This document shows positions 28,570-38,789 of a stretch of DNA of 62,433 nucleotides, in pieces. The stretch lies in contig NZ_QHGY01000015.1 of NCBI RefSeq assembly GCF_003254665.1, forward strand, positions 1 through 62,433. The letters run 5' to 3'. Made by a program: the position numbers and the translations under genes. The notes beneath the pieces are model-generated. The model did no database searches. It had not been told where the DNA came from and saw only the letters and a program-made list of their open reading frames with translations. The DNA comes from Billgrantia lactosivorans (GTDB taxonomy: Bacteria; Pseudomonadota; Gammaproteobacteria; Pseudomonadales; Halomonadaceae). Each line of letters begins with the position of its first letter. The stretch's first letter is position 1.

Positions 28570-30246
28570 CTACTGCACCCCGGTGGGCTCCTCGTCGACG
28601 GCATCCTCCGGCGTTTCCACGACCTGCTCGAGGGACTCCTGGGCCGGCTCCTGGGTGGGAGGGGCCAGCCCCTCCCAGAGGCGTTCCTGGAGCACGATCT
28701 CCTCGCGCATGCGGGCGTTGAAGAACTCCTCGCCATGCTCCTCGAGCAGGGTCGGCTCGTCGGACAGCAGCGAGACGCCGAGACCGGCGCGGTGCCAGTC
28801 GATGGTGAAGCCCATCGCCTCGAGGATGGTGGGGAAGACATCCACCATGGAGGCTTCGCGGCGCTGCCGGTCCTGGGGGATCCCGGGCCCCAGCAGGATA
28901 AAGGTATTGTCGCGCTCGCCCTCGATCAGCTGCTCCCAGGCCGAGACACGCATGGTCAGGTGGTCGCTGGCAATGACCACCACGGTGTTGTCGAGCAGGC
29001 CCTCGGCCTCGGCCCGCGCAAGGAAATCCTGTGCCAGCCGGGTCGAGCACTCCACCGAGAAGAGGATGTCGACGCCGTCGAACTCGCCCTGGCGGTCGAG
29101 ACAGGCCTGGGCGGGATAGCCGTAGGGGGCATGGCCCGAAAGCGACAGGGTGACCAGGCCCCAGGGACCCTCCCCGGCGTTCAGGCGGCGCAGTTCCTCC
29201 AGGCCGAAGTCATAGAGCGAGTCGTCGTTGAGCCCCCAGTTGTTGACGTACTCCGGGTCGTCGAGCCGGGGCTGCAACTCCTCGCGCCCGAGGACGGTAT
29301 CGAAACCGTGGCCTTCGTAGAACAGTCCCTTGCCGGCGAAGTTGACGCTGGCACCACCCATGTAGGTAAGCCGATAGCCCTGCGCCGACAGCAGGTCGCC
29401 GAGGCAGTCGACGCCGGGCACCACCTGCTCCAGCGGCGAGAACTGGCGATCGTGCAGCAGCCCAGCAGGCATCAGCGGTGTGCCGCACTGGCTGGCGATC
29501 ATGCCGGCCATGGTCCAGCCGGTATTGTCGATCTGGTGAACGCCTTCGAAGGCCAGGCCGCCCTCGGCGATCTCGTCGAGGGGAGCATAGGCGTCGCCGA
29601 AGCGCTCGCGATCGGCATAGGTGCGCTCGATGCTCTCCAGATACAGCAGCAGCAGGTTGGGCGGGTCCCGCGGGGTCTCGAGCAGGACCGGCTCGACGTA
29701 TTGGCGCTCGAGCCAGGCCCCGGGTTTGGTGACGATGGCAGCACCGCGCTGGCCCATGCCGTACAGCAGCGGGTTGCTTGCCAGCAGCACGATGGCCAGC
29801 AGCGGTTCGCCGCGGCGCCAGCGATGGTCGTTGCGGATCAACCAGGTGAAGGAGGCCAGCAGAGCGCCCATGGCGAGGGTGTAGAAGAACGCCGCGCCGA
29901 TGCGGCTGACCCCGCCATGGTCGGCCATGCCCGCCTGCAGGTGGAAGAAGACCGCGCTCAGGTCGACGTTGCCGAAGCTCTGCGCGAGATAGAGGTAGAG
30001 CCCCCACAGCGCGATGGGCAGCAGCGCCCAGGGCCACCGGCGTGGCGGCGGTGGGCGCGACGCCGGGCCTGGCGCTCCCCACTGGAAGACGGCGCCCAAG
30101 CCCAGCCAGGCCAAAGCCGGCAGGGGCAGCAGCCACTGCGGCACCCGGACCAGTATGGTGAAGGCGTAGCCGAGGCAGAGCCCGATGATCAGCAGCGACA
30201 GCCATCGTGGGCGTGCCAGCTCGAGAAGCTTGGACGGGATCGTCAT
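28570..30246 (-). CDS. OpgB/MdoB-like membrane phosphoglycerol transferase
   Basis: 558 aa. Four N-terminal membrane segments (about residues 15-170) precede a periplasmic alkaline-phosphatase/sulfatase domain. LLLLYLESIERTYAD supplies the metal-binding Glu, TGWTMAGMIASQCGTPL the catalytic Thr, and VVIASDHLTM the distal metal ligands. The run TYMGGASVNFAGKGLFYEGHGF closely resembles E. coli OpgB, which decorates periplasmic glucans with phosphoglycerol. In an LPS-core cluster it could instead modify LPS with phosphoglycerol. Ends in an acidic, Pro/Glu-rich tail. Confidence 0.8.
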   Translation of the reverse strand: MTIPSKLLELARPRWLSLLIIGLCLGYAFTILVRVPQWLLPLPALAWLGLGAVFQWGAPGPASRPPPPRRWPWALLPIALWGLYLYLAQSFGNVDLSAVFFHLQAGMADHGGVSRIGAAFFYTLAMGALLASFTWLIRNDHRWRRGEPLLAIVLLASNPLLYGMGQRGAAIVTKPGAWLERQYVEPVLLETPRDPPNLLLLYLESIERTYADRERFGDAYAPLDEIAEGGLAFEGVHQIDNTGWTMAGMIASQCGTPLMPAGLLHDRQFSPLEQVVPGVDCLGDLLSAQGYRLTYMGGASVNFAGKGLFYEGHGFDTVLGREELQPRLDDPEYVNNWGLNDDSLYDFGLEELRRLNAGEGPWGLVTLSLSGHAPYGYPAQACLDRQGEFDGVDILFSVECSTRLAQDFLARAEAEGLLDNTVVVIASDHLTMRVSAWEQLIEGERDNTFILLGPGIPQDRQRREASMVDVFPTILEAMGFTIDWHRAGLGVSLLSDEPTLLEEHGEEFFNARMREEIVLQERLWEGLAPPTQEPAQESLEQVVETPEDAVDEEPTGVQ

Positions 30247-30399
30247 GTGGTGGGTTCTTCCATTGAATTCGCGTCCAGCTTACCAAGCTGGGCTCGACTT
30301 GCACCACGAATCGTGTCGTCGACGAGACGCGGCCGGGTTTGCTGGCCTCGCGGCTGGGGCAGTAAACTGGCCAGCCGCCGAGCCGACGAGGAGAGGTCG

Positions 30400-31179
30400 A
30401 TGACCCTGGCCGCCGTACTGATCGTCAAGAACGAGGCCGCCCACCTGCGTGCCTGCCTGGAGACGCTCTGCTGGGCCGACGAGATCGTGGTGCTGGATGC
30501 CGGTAGTCAGGATACGACCTGCGCCATTGCCCGCGAGTTCACCGACAAGGTCACGGTGAACGCCGACTGGCAGGGGTTCGGTGTGCAGCGTCAGCGCGCC
30601 GAGGTCCTGGTCGAGAGCGACTGGATCCTGATGATCGATGCCGACGAGCGGGTGACTCCCGAACTGCGCGAGAGCATCCGGGCCGCCGTGGCGCTGGGCG
30701 AATCGGCCATTTACACCCTGCCGCGGCTCTCCTGGTGCTTCGGTGCTTTCATCCGTCATTCCGGCTGGTATCCCGATCGGGTGGCGCGGCTCTATCCCCG
30801 GGGCGAGGCGGGCTACGATGCGGCCCTGGTTCACGAGAAGCTGCACAACCCGAGCGGGTTGCCGGTCAGGGCGCTGCAGGGCGACCTGCTCCATTACACC
30901 TACCGCGACCTGCGCCACTACTTGGAAAAGTCGGCCCACTACGCCCAGGCCTGGGCCGAGCAGCGTGCCGCACGCGGCAAGCAGGGCAGCCTCGCGGCCG
31001 GACTGGTGCATGGGCTGGGCTGCTTCCTGCGCATGTACCTGCTGCGTGCGGGATTCCTCGACGGACGCCAGGGGCTGTTGCTGGCCCTGCTCTCGGCACA
31101 CTCCACCTTCGCCAAGTATGCCGATTTGTGGATCAGGACTCGCACCTCACCGCCGCCCGACGACGCACGAGGTCACTGA
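30400..31179 (+). CDS. WaaE/KdtX-like family 2 glycosyltransferase
   Basis: 259 aa. GT-A fold: AAVLIVKNEAAHLRACLETL, IVVLDAGSQDTT and the DxD-type MIDADERV, with a membrane-proximal C-terminus. Resembles WaaE, which adds glucose to inner-core heptose I. GGAGAGG precedes ATG 30400; a much longer open frame upstream is antisense to the OpgB-like gene and rejected. Its 3' end overlaps the next, opposite gene by 47 bp. Confidence 0.82.
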   Translation: MTLAAVLIVKNEAAHLRACLETLCWADEIVVLDAGSQDTTCAIAREFTDKVTVNADWQGFGVQRQRAEVLVESDWILMIDADERVTPELRESIRAAVALGESAIYTLPRLSWCFGAFIRHSGWYPDRVARLYPRGEAGYDAALVHEKLHNPSGLPVRALQGDLLHYTYRDLRHYLEKSAHYAQAWAEQRAARGKQGSLAAGLVHGLGCFLRMYLLRAGFLDGRQGLLLALLSAHSTFAKYADLWIRTRTSPPPDDARGH

Positions 31180-32242
31180 TCGCGTTTGCCGCGGGCGCGA
31201 GATCGATGGCCGCCATGTCGCGCTCGCCGGCCCCTGCTGGCGGGCTGAAAGCGAGGCGGCGCGCTTCATCGTTGCACGTCTGCCAGCGTAGCGGGGTGGC
31301 CGAACGGCGGGCCGGATAGAAGCCCGCCGTGGGGCGATTCAGGCAGCCGGCGATGTGCAGCGGCCCGGTGGAGCCGGCGATCAACAGGTCGGCGGCGGCA
31401 AGCGCCAGGGCGAAATCCCCCAGGCTCTGGCGTGGTGTCAGCTGCGCCGCCGCCAGGCCGCGGGAAACGAGCCTGTCACACAGTTCGCGAGCCACCGGCT
31501 CCTCGCCGGGACCGGCGGTCAGCAGCCAGTGCGGGCGGATCGCATCGTCCGCCAGCCGCGTATCGACGGCCACCGCCAGTTCGGCGTAGCGGGCCGGCGA
31601 CAGGTTCACCGCAGAACCGCCGCTGCCGGCATGCAGGAACAGCCACGGGCGCGATGCGTCGAGGCCTAGCTCGCTGGCGATCGTCTCGCGCTGGGCAGCC
31701 ACGGCCCCGGGCGACAGCGGCCAGTAGGGCGGGGCCGGGCGCGGCTGGGGCGAGCGGCCCAGGGTGGTGAGCAGTGCCTCGGCGAGCTCGACGTTGTACA
31801 GGTACTCCGGCTTGGCCGAGCGCGACCTGCGCTGGATGATGCGATGGTTGTAGAATAGCTGCGCCCACTTGGTGGCGGGGGCCAGGCGCTGTGGAATGCC
31901 GGCCCGCCAGCCCAGCCAGCCGACGCGCGGCGTGGAGAACAGCGTCAGCATGGCCGTGAAGCGCTCGCGGCGCAGCCGGGCGAGCAGTTCGCGCTGTGCC
32001 GCCTTCCCGGCTCGGTCACCGGGGTCGAGAATCACCTCGTCGATCCATGGGCACAACCGGGCAAGTGGCGCCGTGTAGTGCGGCACCAGCACGCTGACCC
32101 GTGCCTCGGGGGCGCCGGCCTTGAGGCAGGCGAGGGCCGGCCAGGCGAGCATGAAGTCGCCGAGCTTGTCGTTGCGCACCACCAGGATGTGTGGCGGTGG
32201 GTCCGTTGCGTGGCGGCCGGCCGCGCTAGAAGAAGATGTCAT
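31133..32242 (-). CDS. Family 9 glycosyltransferase (heptosyltransferase-like)
   Basis: 369 aa. ILVVRNDKLGDFMLAWPALACLK and LIAGSTGPLHIAGCLNRPTAGFYP are the two GT9 nucleotide-sugar-binding signatures. Probably an LPS-core heptosyltransferase (WaaQ-like possible), exact linkage unknown. Convergent overlap of 47 bp with the WaaE-like gene; divergent from the GT4 gene. Confidence 0.82.
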   Translation of the reverse strand: MTSSSSAAGRHATDPPPHILVVRNDKLGDFMLAWPALACLKAGAPEARVSVLVPHYTAPLARLCPWIDEVILDPGDRAGKAAQRELLARLRRERFTAMLTLFSTPRVGWLGWRAGIPQRLAPATKWAQLFYNHRIIQRRSRSAKPEYLYNVELAEALLTTLGRSPQPRPAPPYWPLSPGAVAAQRETIASELGLDASRPWLFLHAGSGGSAVNLSPARYAELAVAVDTRLADDAIRPHWLLTAGPGEEPVARELCDRLVSRGLAAAQLTPRQSLGDFALALAAADLLIAGSTGPLHIAGCLNRPTAGFYPARRSATPLRWQTCNDEARRLAFSPPAGAGERDMAAIDLAPAANAISDLVRRRAAVRCES

Positions 32243-32286
32243 CTGGGCTCCCGGAACCTCGCTTGATCGACACGAAGGAGACAGAC

Positions 32287-33411
32287 TTGTCGCACAAGGT
32301 CATGCATATCTGCCTCTCGGATGGCTGGGGCGGCCTCGAAATGTATCCTGCGCGGATTATACCCGAGCTGCAACGCCAGGGGTGGGAGCCCCATGGCCTG
32401 GCGCTGGCCGGCTCGCGGGTGGCCGAGAGCCTGGCGGCCAGCGGCATCGCCCCGCTGACGGTGGCCTCGCGGGGAAGGGCGCTGCTGCAGGCGGGGCGCG
32501 TGCTCGCCTACCTGAAGCGTCACGGCATCGGCGTGCTGCACTGCCACAAGTCCAGCGACCTGCGCCTGGGAGCGCTGCTGGCGACCCTGCGCCCGGGCCT
32601 CAAGCTCTTCTTCACCGACCACATGGGCGTGACCCGGCCGAAGAAGGACCCCTACCACCGCTGGGCCTACGGCCGTGTCACGCGGCTGTTCGCCATCAGC
32701 GAGGCGACGCGCCGGCGCAACCTGGCGGCTTTTCCGCTGCCTGCCGAGCGCATCCGCCGGCTTTACCTGGGGATCGACCTGGCTCCCTATGTCGCGCGGC
32801 TGACGCCAGCGGCGCGCGAGGGCCTGCGCCAGGCGCTGGGGGTCGCCCCCGATCAGGTGGCGATCGGCCTGCCGGGGCGGCTGACCGACGGCAAGGGCCA
32901 CGAGGTGTGGCTGGAAGGGCTCGCCCGGCTGCGTGAACGCGCCCCCGAGCTGGCCTGGCACGGCGTGCTGATCGGCGGCCTGAGCACCCGCGAGGGCAGC
33001 GACGAGGCCTATGTGGCGCGCCTGCGGGAGCGCGTGACGGCGCTGGGGCTGGAGTCGGACGTGACCTTCGCCGGCTATCGCGCCGACCTGCCGCGCCTGT
33101 TCGAGGCGCTGGATGTGGTCTGCGTGCCCTCGCGCAACGAGGCCTTCGGCCTGACCGTGGTCGAGGCCATGGCGGCCGGCAAGGCGATCGTCGGCGCCGA
33201 CAGCGGGGCGATTCCCGAGCTGCTCGACGCCGACTGCGGACGCCTCGCCGCCCCGGACTCGGCCGACGCGTGGGCCGAGGCCATGGCGGCGTTGGGCCGT
33301 GATGCACCGCTGCGCCGACGGCTCGGTCGGGCCGCCAGGCGACGGGCCGAGGCTCTGTTCGATGTCAGGGCGCACGTGCGCGCCCTGACGGAGGAGTACT
33401 GTCAGGCGTAA
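32287..33411 (+). CDS. Family 4 glycosyltransferase, LPS core
   Basis: 374 aa GT-B enzyme. N-terminal GWGGLEMYPARIIPEL, central GLPGRLTDGKGHEVWLEGL, and the GT4 E-x7-E region NEAFGLTVVEAMAAGKAIVG. TTG 32287 is preferred as start because AAGGAG lies 6 nt upstream; the longer frame from 32236 lacks a site and overlaps the divergent GT9 gene. Sugar and acceptor not predictable. Overlaps kdkA tail-to-tail by 10 bp. Confidence 0.82.
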   Translation: MSHKVMHICLSDGWGGLEMYPARIIPELQRQGWEPHGLALAGSRVAESLAASGIAPLTVASRGRALLQAGRVLAYLKRHGIGVLHCHKSSDLRLGALLATLRPGLKLFFTDHMGVTRPKKDPYHRWAYGRVTRLFAISEATRRRNLAAFPLPAERIRRLYLGIDLAPYVARLTPAAREGLRQALGVAPDQVAIGLPGRLTDGKGHEVWLEGLARLRERAPELAWHGVLIGGLSTREGSDEAYVARLRERVTALGLESDVTFAGYRADLPRLFEALDVVCVPSRNEAFGLTVVEAMAAGKAIVGADSGAIPELLDADCGRLAAPDSADAWAEAMAALGRDAPLRRRLGRAARRRAEALFDVRAHVRALTEEYCQA

Positions 33412-34097
33412 CCGCGGCGAATCGCCGCCATGGCCTCGGCGGCGCCGAACTTCGCCAGCGAGCGACCGAGGCGCTCGAGGTTGGCCTCGGGCCAGGCGCC
33501 CGGCGCGCGCAGCCGGCAGCGGTCGAGGTCGATCAGCCACACCCGATCATCAGCATCGAGCAGCAGGTTGCGGGCATTGAGGTCGACGTGGTCGAGCCCG
33601 GCGTCGTGGAAACGGCGCACGGTGGCGCCGACCCGTTCGAGCAGCAGCGGCTCGACGCCGGGCAGGCGCTCGGCCAGGGCGCGGGCGCCGGGAATGCGCA
33701 CCGTGATCAGGGCCGCGGTGTAGGTCAGCCCGTGGTGGGTAACACTGGCCGCCACCGGCCGCGGTACCGGCAGTCCGCGTTCGTGGAGGCGGGCGGTGAG
33801 GCGCAGTTCGCGGAACGCACGGGTGCGCTCGAGCCCCGTCCACAGGTAGCGTGTCGTGCTGATCCGTGCAGCCAGCCCGCCACGGCGGTAGGGGCGCAGC
33901 ACCCACTGCTCGCCCCCGGCATCGAGGAAAAGGCTGCTGCCGCGCCCCGGGGCCTCGCCCACCACGCGCCCGGCCTGGCGCCATTGGCGGGGGTCGAACA
34001 GCGGCGGGCCGATTTGTGGCGCCAGCTCGGCGTCACATACACTGTCCGCATCATATAGAATGAAAACCCTTCCCGTCCGACATGTTGCCAAGTGCAT
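33402..34097 (-). CDS. kdkA: 3-deoxy-D-manno-octulosonic acid (Kdo) kinase
   Basis: 231 aa, protein-kinase-like. HVDLNARNLLLD holds the catalytic Asp/Asn and VWLIDLDRC the metal-binding Asp, as in KdkA and WaaP. Phosphorylates Kdo of the inner core. ATG 34097 follows GAGG at 7 nt; the frame is open to 34238 but without support. Divergent from the next GT9 gene with starts overlapping. Confidence 0.88.
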   Translation of the reverse strand: MHLATCRTGRVFILYDADSVCDAELAPQIGPPLFDPRQWRQAGRVVGEAPGRGSSLFLDAGGEQWVLRPYRRGGLAARISTTRYLWTGLERTRAFRELRLTARLHERGLPVPRPVAASVTHHGLTYTAALITVRIPGARALAERLPGVEPLLLERVGATVRRFHDAGLDHVDLNARNLLLDADDRVWLIDLDRCRLRAPGAWPEANLERLGRSLAKFGAAEAMAAIRRGYA

Positions 34098-35193
34098 GAA
34101 GCATCCTCTGCCTGCCCAACCGCGCCATATCGCCGTGCTGCGACTCTCCGCCCTCGGTGACGTGTGCAACCTGGTACCCACCGTACGCGCCCTGCAGCGC
34201 CAGTGGCCCGACACGCGCATCACCTGGATCATCGGCAAGGCGGAACACAGTCTACTGGCTGGCCTGTCGGGGGTCGAATTCGTCGTCTACGACAAGGCCA
34301 CGGGGCTGGCCGGCATGCGCCGGCTGTGGCGCGAGCTGGCCGACACCCGCTTCGACATACTGCTGCACATGCAGCAGGCGCTGCGGGCCAGCGTGCTCTC
34401 GCTGGGGCTCAAGGCCCAGGTACGGGTAGGCTACGACAAGGCGCGGGCCAAGGACGCCCAGCACTGGTTCACCCACCGCCAGCTGGCGCCGCATCCGCGC
34501 GCCCACGTGCTGGAGTCGTTCCTCGACTTCGCCCGCCTGCTGGGAGTCGAGGACCTGTCGCTCGAGTGGGACCTGCCGGTGCCGCCCGAGGCCCACGAGG
34601 AGGCTGCCGCCCTGACCGGCGAAGCCCCTTATGTCCTGATGAGCCCCTGCGCCAACCCGCGACTGCGCAATTTCCGCAACTGGTCGGCAGAGGGCTACGC
34701 CGCCGTCGTCGAGCATGCCTGGAGCCAGTATGGCCTGAAGACGGTGCTCAGCGGCGGTGGCAGCACGCTGGAGCGGGAAATGGGCGAGCGCATCGTCGCG
34801 CTCAGCCGTCCGGAGGCGGTGATCGATGCCATCGGCGCCACCTCGCTCAAGGGGCTGCTGGCGTTGATCGCTCGCGCCCGGGTGGTGATCGCCCCCGACT
34901 CCGGCCCGGTGCACATGGGCAACGCCATGGGCACGCCGGTGGTCGGGCTGTTCGCCACCACCAACCCCGATCGCGCGGCGCCCTATCAATGGCGCGATTA
35001 CGTGGTCAACCGCTATCCCGAGGCGGTGCGCGCCTACCTGCACCGCGAGCCCGACGAGATCGCCTGGGGCCAGCGCGTGCGCCACGCCGATGCCATGACG
35101 CTGATCCGCAGCGAGGACGTGATCGGCAAGCTCGATGCGCTGCTGACACGGCCGAACGAACGCCAGCAGGAGGAACGACACGATGAAGCTTGA
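34096..35193 (+). CDS. Family 9 heptosyltransferase, WaaC-like
   Basis: 365 aa. [23 protein letters not shown] and [29 protein letters not shown] are GT9 signatures of the WaaC/WaaF group. Since waaF is identified separately, this may be heptosyltransferase I. ATG 34060 is an in-frame alternative start; no clear ribosome site supports either. Overlaps hldE by 11 nt. Confidence 0.82.
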   Translation: MKHPLPAQPRHIAVLRLSALGDVCNLVPTVRALQRQWPDTRITWIIGKAEHSLLAGLSGVEFVVYDKATGLAGMRRLWRELADTRFDILLHMQQALRASVLSLGLKAQVRVGYDKARAKDAQHWFTHRQLAPHPRAHVLESFLDFARLLGVEDLSLEWDLPVPPEAHEEAAALTGEAPYVLMSPCANPRLRNFRNWSAEGYAAVVEHAWSQYGLKTVLSGGGSTLEREMGERIVALSRPEAVIDAIGATSLKGLLALIARARVVIAPDSGPVHMGNAMGTPVVGLFATTNPDRAAPYQWRDYVVNRYPEAVRAYLHREPDEIAWGQRVRHADAMTLIRSEDVIGKLDALLTRPNERQQEERHDEA

Positions 35194-36613
35194 CCTGACC
35201 GCGCTGGAGCAGGCGCATGTGCTGGTGGTGGGCGACGTCATGCTCGACCGCTACTGGCAGGGCGCCACCTCGCGTATCTCCCCGGAGGCGCCGGTGCCGG
35301 TGGTGCGGGTGGAGGAGAGCGAGGATCGCCCCGGCGGAGCGGCCAACGTGGCGCTCAACATCGCCTCGCTGGGGGCCCATGCCGCGCTCAGCGGCATGGT
35401 CGGCGACGACGACAACGCCCGCCGGCTGGTCGAGCGCATGACCGCCGCCGGCGTCGACACCTATTTCGAGAGCAGCCCCGGGATTCCCACCATCACCAAG
35501 CTGCGCGTGATGAGCCGCAACCAGCAGCTGATCCGGCTCGACTTCGAGGAGGGGCTGGAGGGTCTCGATACCCACGGGCTGTTGGCACGGGTCGAGCAGG
35601 GCCTCGCCGACTGCGATCTGGTCATCCTCTCCGACTACGGCAAGGGCACCCTCAACCGGGTCGAGGAACTGATCGCGCTGGTGCGCGGCGCCGGCAAGCG
35701 GGTGCTGATCGACCCCAAGGGCAGCGACTTCGGCAAATACCGCGGCGCCAGCGTGATCACCCCCAACCTGGCCGAGTTCGAGGCGGTGGTCGGCCACTGT
35801 CGTAGCGACGACGAGCTGGCCGCCAAGGGCGCGGCGCTGTGCGCCGAGCTCGAGCTGGAGGCGCTGCTGATCACCCGCAGCGAGAAGGGCATGACGCTGA
35901 TCCGCGGCGACCATGAGCCGCTGCATCTGCCGACCCGGGCGCGCGAGGTGTTCGACGTCACCGGTGCCGGCGACACCGTGATCGGCGTGCTGGGGCTGGC
36001 GCTGGCGGCCGGCCACGGCTTCCCCGAGGCCATGACCCTGGCCAACCTGGCGGCCGGCCTGGTGGTCGCCAAGCCCGGCACCGCCACGCTGTCGATCGCC
36101 GAGCTCTACACCGCGGTGCACGGCGACAAGCTGGCCGAGTTCGGCGTCATCGACGAGGCGCCGCTGATCGAGGCGGTGCGCGCCGCCCAGTTGCGCGGCG
36201 AGCGGGTGGTGATGACCAACGGCTGCTTCGACATTCTCCACGCCGGTCACGTGGCCTACCTGGAGCACGCCCGCCAGCTCGGCGACCGGCTGGTGGTCGC
36301 GGTCAACGACGACGCCTCCATCGGCCGGCTCAAGGGCCCCAGGCGCCCGATCAACCCGCTGGCGCGGCGCATGCAGGTGCTGGCCGGCCTCGGCGCGGTG
36401 GACTGGGTGGTGCCCTTCAGCGAGGACACCCCCCAGCGCCTGATCGAGGCGGTGCTGCCCGACGTGCTGGTCAAGGGCGGCGACTACCGCGTGGAGGAGA
36501 TCGCCGGCGGCGAGGCAGTGCGGGCCGCCGGGGGCGAGGTGAAGGTGCTGGGCTTCGAGGACGGCGTCTCCACCACCGCCATGATCGCCACCATCCTCGA
36601 CCGCGAAAGCTGA
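35183..36613 (+). CDS. hldE: Bifunctional heptose-7-phosphate kinase / heptose-1-phosphate adenylyltransferase
   Basis: 476 aa. Residues 1-320 are a PfkB/ribokinase domain ([27 protein letters not shown] with the catalytic Asp). Residues from about 343 are a nucleotidyltransferase domain ([17 protein letters not shown], the HxGH type). Supplies ADP-D,D-heptose with GmhB and HldD. AGGAGG precedes ATG 35183. Overlaps waaA by one base. Confidence 0.97.
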   Translation: MKLDLTALEQAHVLVVGDVMLDRYWQGATSRISPEAPVPVVRVEESEDRPGGAANVALNIASLGAHAALSGMVGDDDNARRLVERMTAAGVDTYFESSPGIPTITKLRVMSRNQQLIRLDFEEGLEGLDTHGLLARVEQGLADCDLVILSDYGKGTLNRVEELIALVRGAGKRVLIDPKGSDFGKYRGASVITPNLAEFEAVVGHCRSDDELAAKGAALCAELELEALLITRSEKGMTLIRGDHEPLHLPTRAREVFDVTGAGDTVIGVLGLALAAGHGFPEAMTLANLAAGLVVAKPGTATLSIAELYTAVHGDKLAEFGVIDEAPLIEAVRAAQLRGERVVMTNGCFDILHAGHVAYLEHARQLGDRLVVAVNDDASIGRLKGPRRPINPLARRMQVLAGLGAVDWVVPFSEDTPQRLIEAVLPDVLVKGGDYRVEEIAGGEAVRAAGGEVKVLGFEDGVSTTAMIATILDRES

Positions 36614-37917
36614 TGCCAGCGGTCATCCGCCGCTGGCCCCGCTGGCTCTATTCGGCTGCGCTCTACCTGCTCTCGCCTCTGCTGTGGCGGCGGGTATGGC
36701 GTGAGCATGCGCTCACTAACCTGCGCCGGGAGCGGCTCGGGCTGCTGCCGCGCCCGCCCGCCGGGGTGCCCCGGCTGTGGCTGCACTGCGCCTCGGTGGG
36801 CGAGGTACAGGCCGCGCGTCCCTTGATCGAGGCGCTGCTGGCGGCGTATCCGCGACATCATCTGGTGGTGACCACCATGACCGCGACCGGCGCCGAACGG
36901 GTGCACGCGCTGATCGCCTCCAGGCGCCGGGCGGGCCAGGCCGAGCGCCTGCAGCACGGCTTCGTCCCGCTTGACTTCCCTGGCGCCGCACGCCGCTTCG
37001 TCGCGCGGCTGTCGCCCGCGCTTGCCATCTTCTTCGAGACCGAGCTCTGGCCCAACCTGCTGGCGGCCTGTCGCCGCCGCGGCGTACCCACGGCGGTGGT
37101 CAACGGGCGCCTTTCGCCACGCGCCTACCGCGGTTACCGTCGAGTGCGGCCGCTGATGGCGGCGGCCCTGGGCCAGCTCGACTGGCTGGCCGCCAAGTCG
37201 CGCGGCGATGCCGAACGCTTCCGCGCGCTGGGCATGCCGGTCACGCGCATCGACGTGGTGGGATCGCTCAAGTACGACCTGACCCCCGACCCGGCGACGA
37301 GCGAAGCGAGCAAGCGCCTGTGCACGCGACTCGGCTCGCGCCCCGTGTGGGTGGCCGGCTCCACCCACCCCGGCGAGGATCAGCTGCTGCTGGAGGCCCA
37401 TGCCCGCCTGCGCCAGCATTACGCCGATGCGCTGCTGATCCTGGTGCCGCGCCATCCGCAGCGCTTCGCGGCGGTGGCCGAGCTCGTCCGCGAACGCGGC
37501 ATGACGCTGGCGCGGCGTTCCCTGGAGGAGTGGCCCGACCAGCGCACCGCGGTCTACCTGGGCGACACCATGGGCGAGCTGCTGGTGCTCTACGGTGCCG
37601 CCGACCTGGCCTTCGTTGGCGGCAGCCTGGTGGCGGTGGGCGGGCACAACCTGCTCGAGCCGGCGGCGATGGGGGTGCCGGTGCTGACCGGGCCGGAGCT
37701 GGCCAACTTCGCCGACATCGCCGAGACCCTGCGCCAGGGCGGCGCGCTGGTCGAGGTGGCCGACAGCGCCGCCCTGGCCGATACCCTGGTCACGCTGTTC
37801 CTCGACGAGGCGGAGCGGCACCGGCTGGCCGAGGCCGGCCTGGCAGTGGTCGCGGCCAATCGCGGTGCCCTGGCGCGTACCCTCGCCGGGCTGCAGCGGC
37901 TGCTGCCCGGCGAGTGA
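36613..37917 (+). CDS. waaA: Kdo transferase
   Basis: 434 aa GT30. N-terminal membrane anchor followed by LWLHCASVGEVQAARPL and FFETELWPNLL, the two WaaA hallmarks, and GGSLVAVGGHNLLEPAAMGVPVLTGP in the donor domain. Adds Kdo to lipid IVA. Coupled to hldE. Confidence 0.96.
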   Translation: MPAVIRRWPRWLYSAALYLLSPLLWRRVWREHALTNLRRERLGLLPRPPAGVPRLWLHCASVGEVQAARPLIEALLAAYPRHHLVVTTMTATGAERVHALIASRRRAGQAERLQHGFVPLDFPGAARRFVARLSPALAIFFETELWPNLLAACRRRGVPTAVVNGRLSPRAYRGYRRVRPLMAAALGQLDWLAAKSRGDAERFRALGMPVTRIDVVGSLKYDLTPDPATSEASKRLCTRLGSRPVWVAGSTHPGEDQLLLEAHARLRQHYADALLILVPRHPQRFAAVAELVRERGMTLARRSLEEWPDQRTAVYLGDTMGELLVLYGAADLAFVGGSLVAVGGHNLLEPAAMGVPVLTGPELANFADIAETLRQGGALVEVADSAALADTLVTLFLDEAERHRLAEAGLAVVAANRGALARTLAGLQRLLPGE

Positions 37918-37942
37918 GCCTTCACTCACCGCCTGGCCGTGG

Positions 37943-38617
37943 TCAGGCGGGGGTCAGGCGCTCCACGCCCTGTTCGGTGCCCAGCAGCAGCACGTCGGCG
38001 CCACGGGCCGCGAACAGCCCGTTGGTGACCACGCCGACGATGGCGTTGAGGCGAGCCTCCATGGCCAGCGGGTCGTCGATCATGAAGTCGTGGCAATCGA
38101 TGATCTGGTTGCCGTTGTCGGTGACGACCCCCTGGCGATAGACCGGGTCGGCGCCCAGCTTGACCAGTTGCCGAGCGACGTAGGAGCGCGCCATGGGGAT
38201 TACCTCGACCGGCAGCGGAAAGGCGCCGAGGCGGTCGACCCGCTTGGAGGCGTCGGCGATGCAGATGAAGCGCTCGGCGCAGGCGGCCACGATCTTCTCG
38301 CGGGTGAGGGCCGCACCGCCGCCCTTGATCATGTGCAAGTTAGCGTTCACTTCGTCCGCGCCGTCGACGTAGTAAGGCACCGTGCCCACGCTGTTGAGTT
38401 CGAACACCTCGATGCCATGGCCGCGCAGACGCTCGGCACTGGCCTCGGAGCTGGCCACGGCGCCCATGAAGTCGTGGCGCAGCCGAGCGAGGCGGTCGAT
38501 GAACAGGTTGGCGGTGGAGCCGGTGCCGACGCCGAGGATGGTGTCGCGCTCGAGCCGCGGTTGGATCTCGGCGATGGCGGCGGCGGCTACGGCGTCCTTC
38601 AGTTCGTCCTGGGTCAT
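37943..38617 (-). CDS. rpiA: Ribose-5-phosphate isomerase A
   Basis: 224 aa. [22 protein letters not shown] with the catalytic Asp/Glu set, and [12 protein letters not shown]. Interconverts ribose 5-phosphate and ribulose 5-phosphate. Divergent from ilvA. Confidence 0.97.
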   Translation of the reverse strand: MTQDELKDAVAAAAIAEIQPRLERDTILGVGTGSTANLFIDRLARLRHDFMGAVASSEASAERLRGHGIEVFELNSVGTVPYYVDGADEVNANLHMIKGGGAALTREKIVAACAERFICIADASKRVDRLGAFPLPVEVIPMARSYVARQLVKLGADPVYRQGVVTDNGNQIIDCHDFMIDDPLAMEARLNAIVGVVTNGLFAARGADVLLLGTEQGVERLTPA

Positions 38618-38789
38618 GTCTTGCTCGCATTGGAAGTGGCGGATGCGGCGCCATTATAGGCCACACGGCGGCCCGTGCCGACGCGTCGCTGGACGGCGAG
38701 GCGACGGAGATGCTACCTATAGGGGTTCTCTGCAGTGCAGCAGACCCGCTGCCCGCTCCTCTGCGCCACTTTCCTCCCGGGACAACAGG

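Noticed and set aside
28735..30399. 555-codon N-terminal extension of the WaaE-like glycosyltransferase
   Set aside because: It is antisense to the complete OpgB-like gene; a strong ribosome site precedes ATG 30400.
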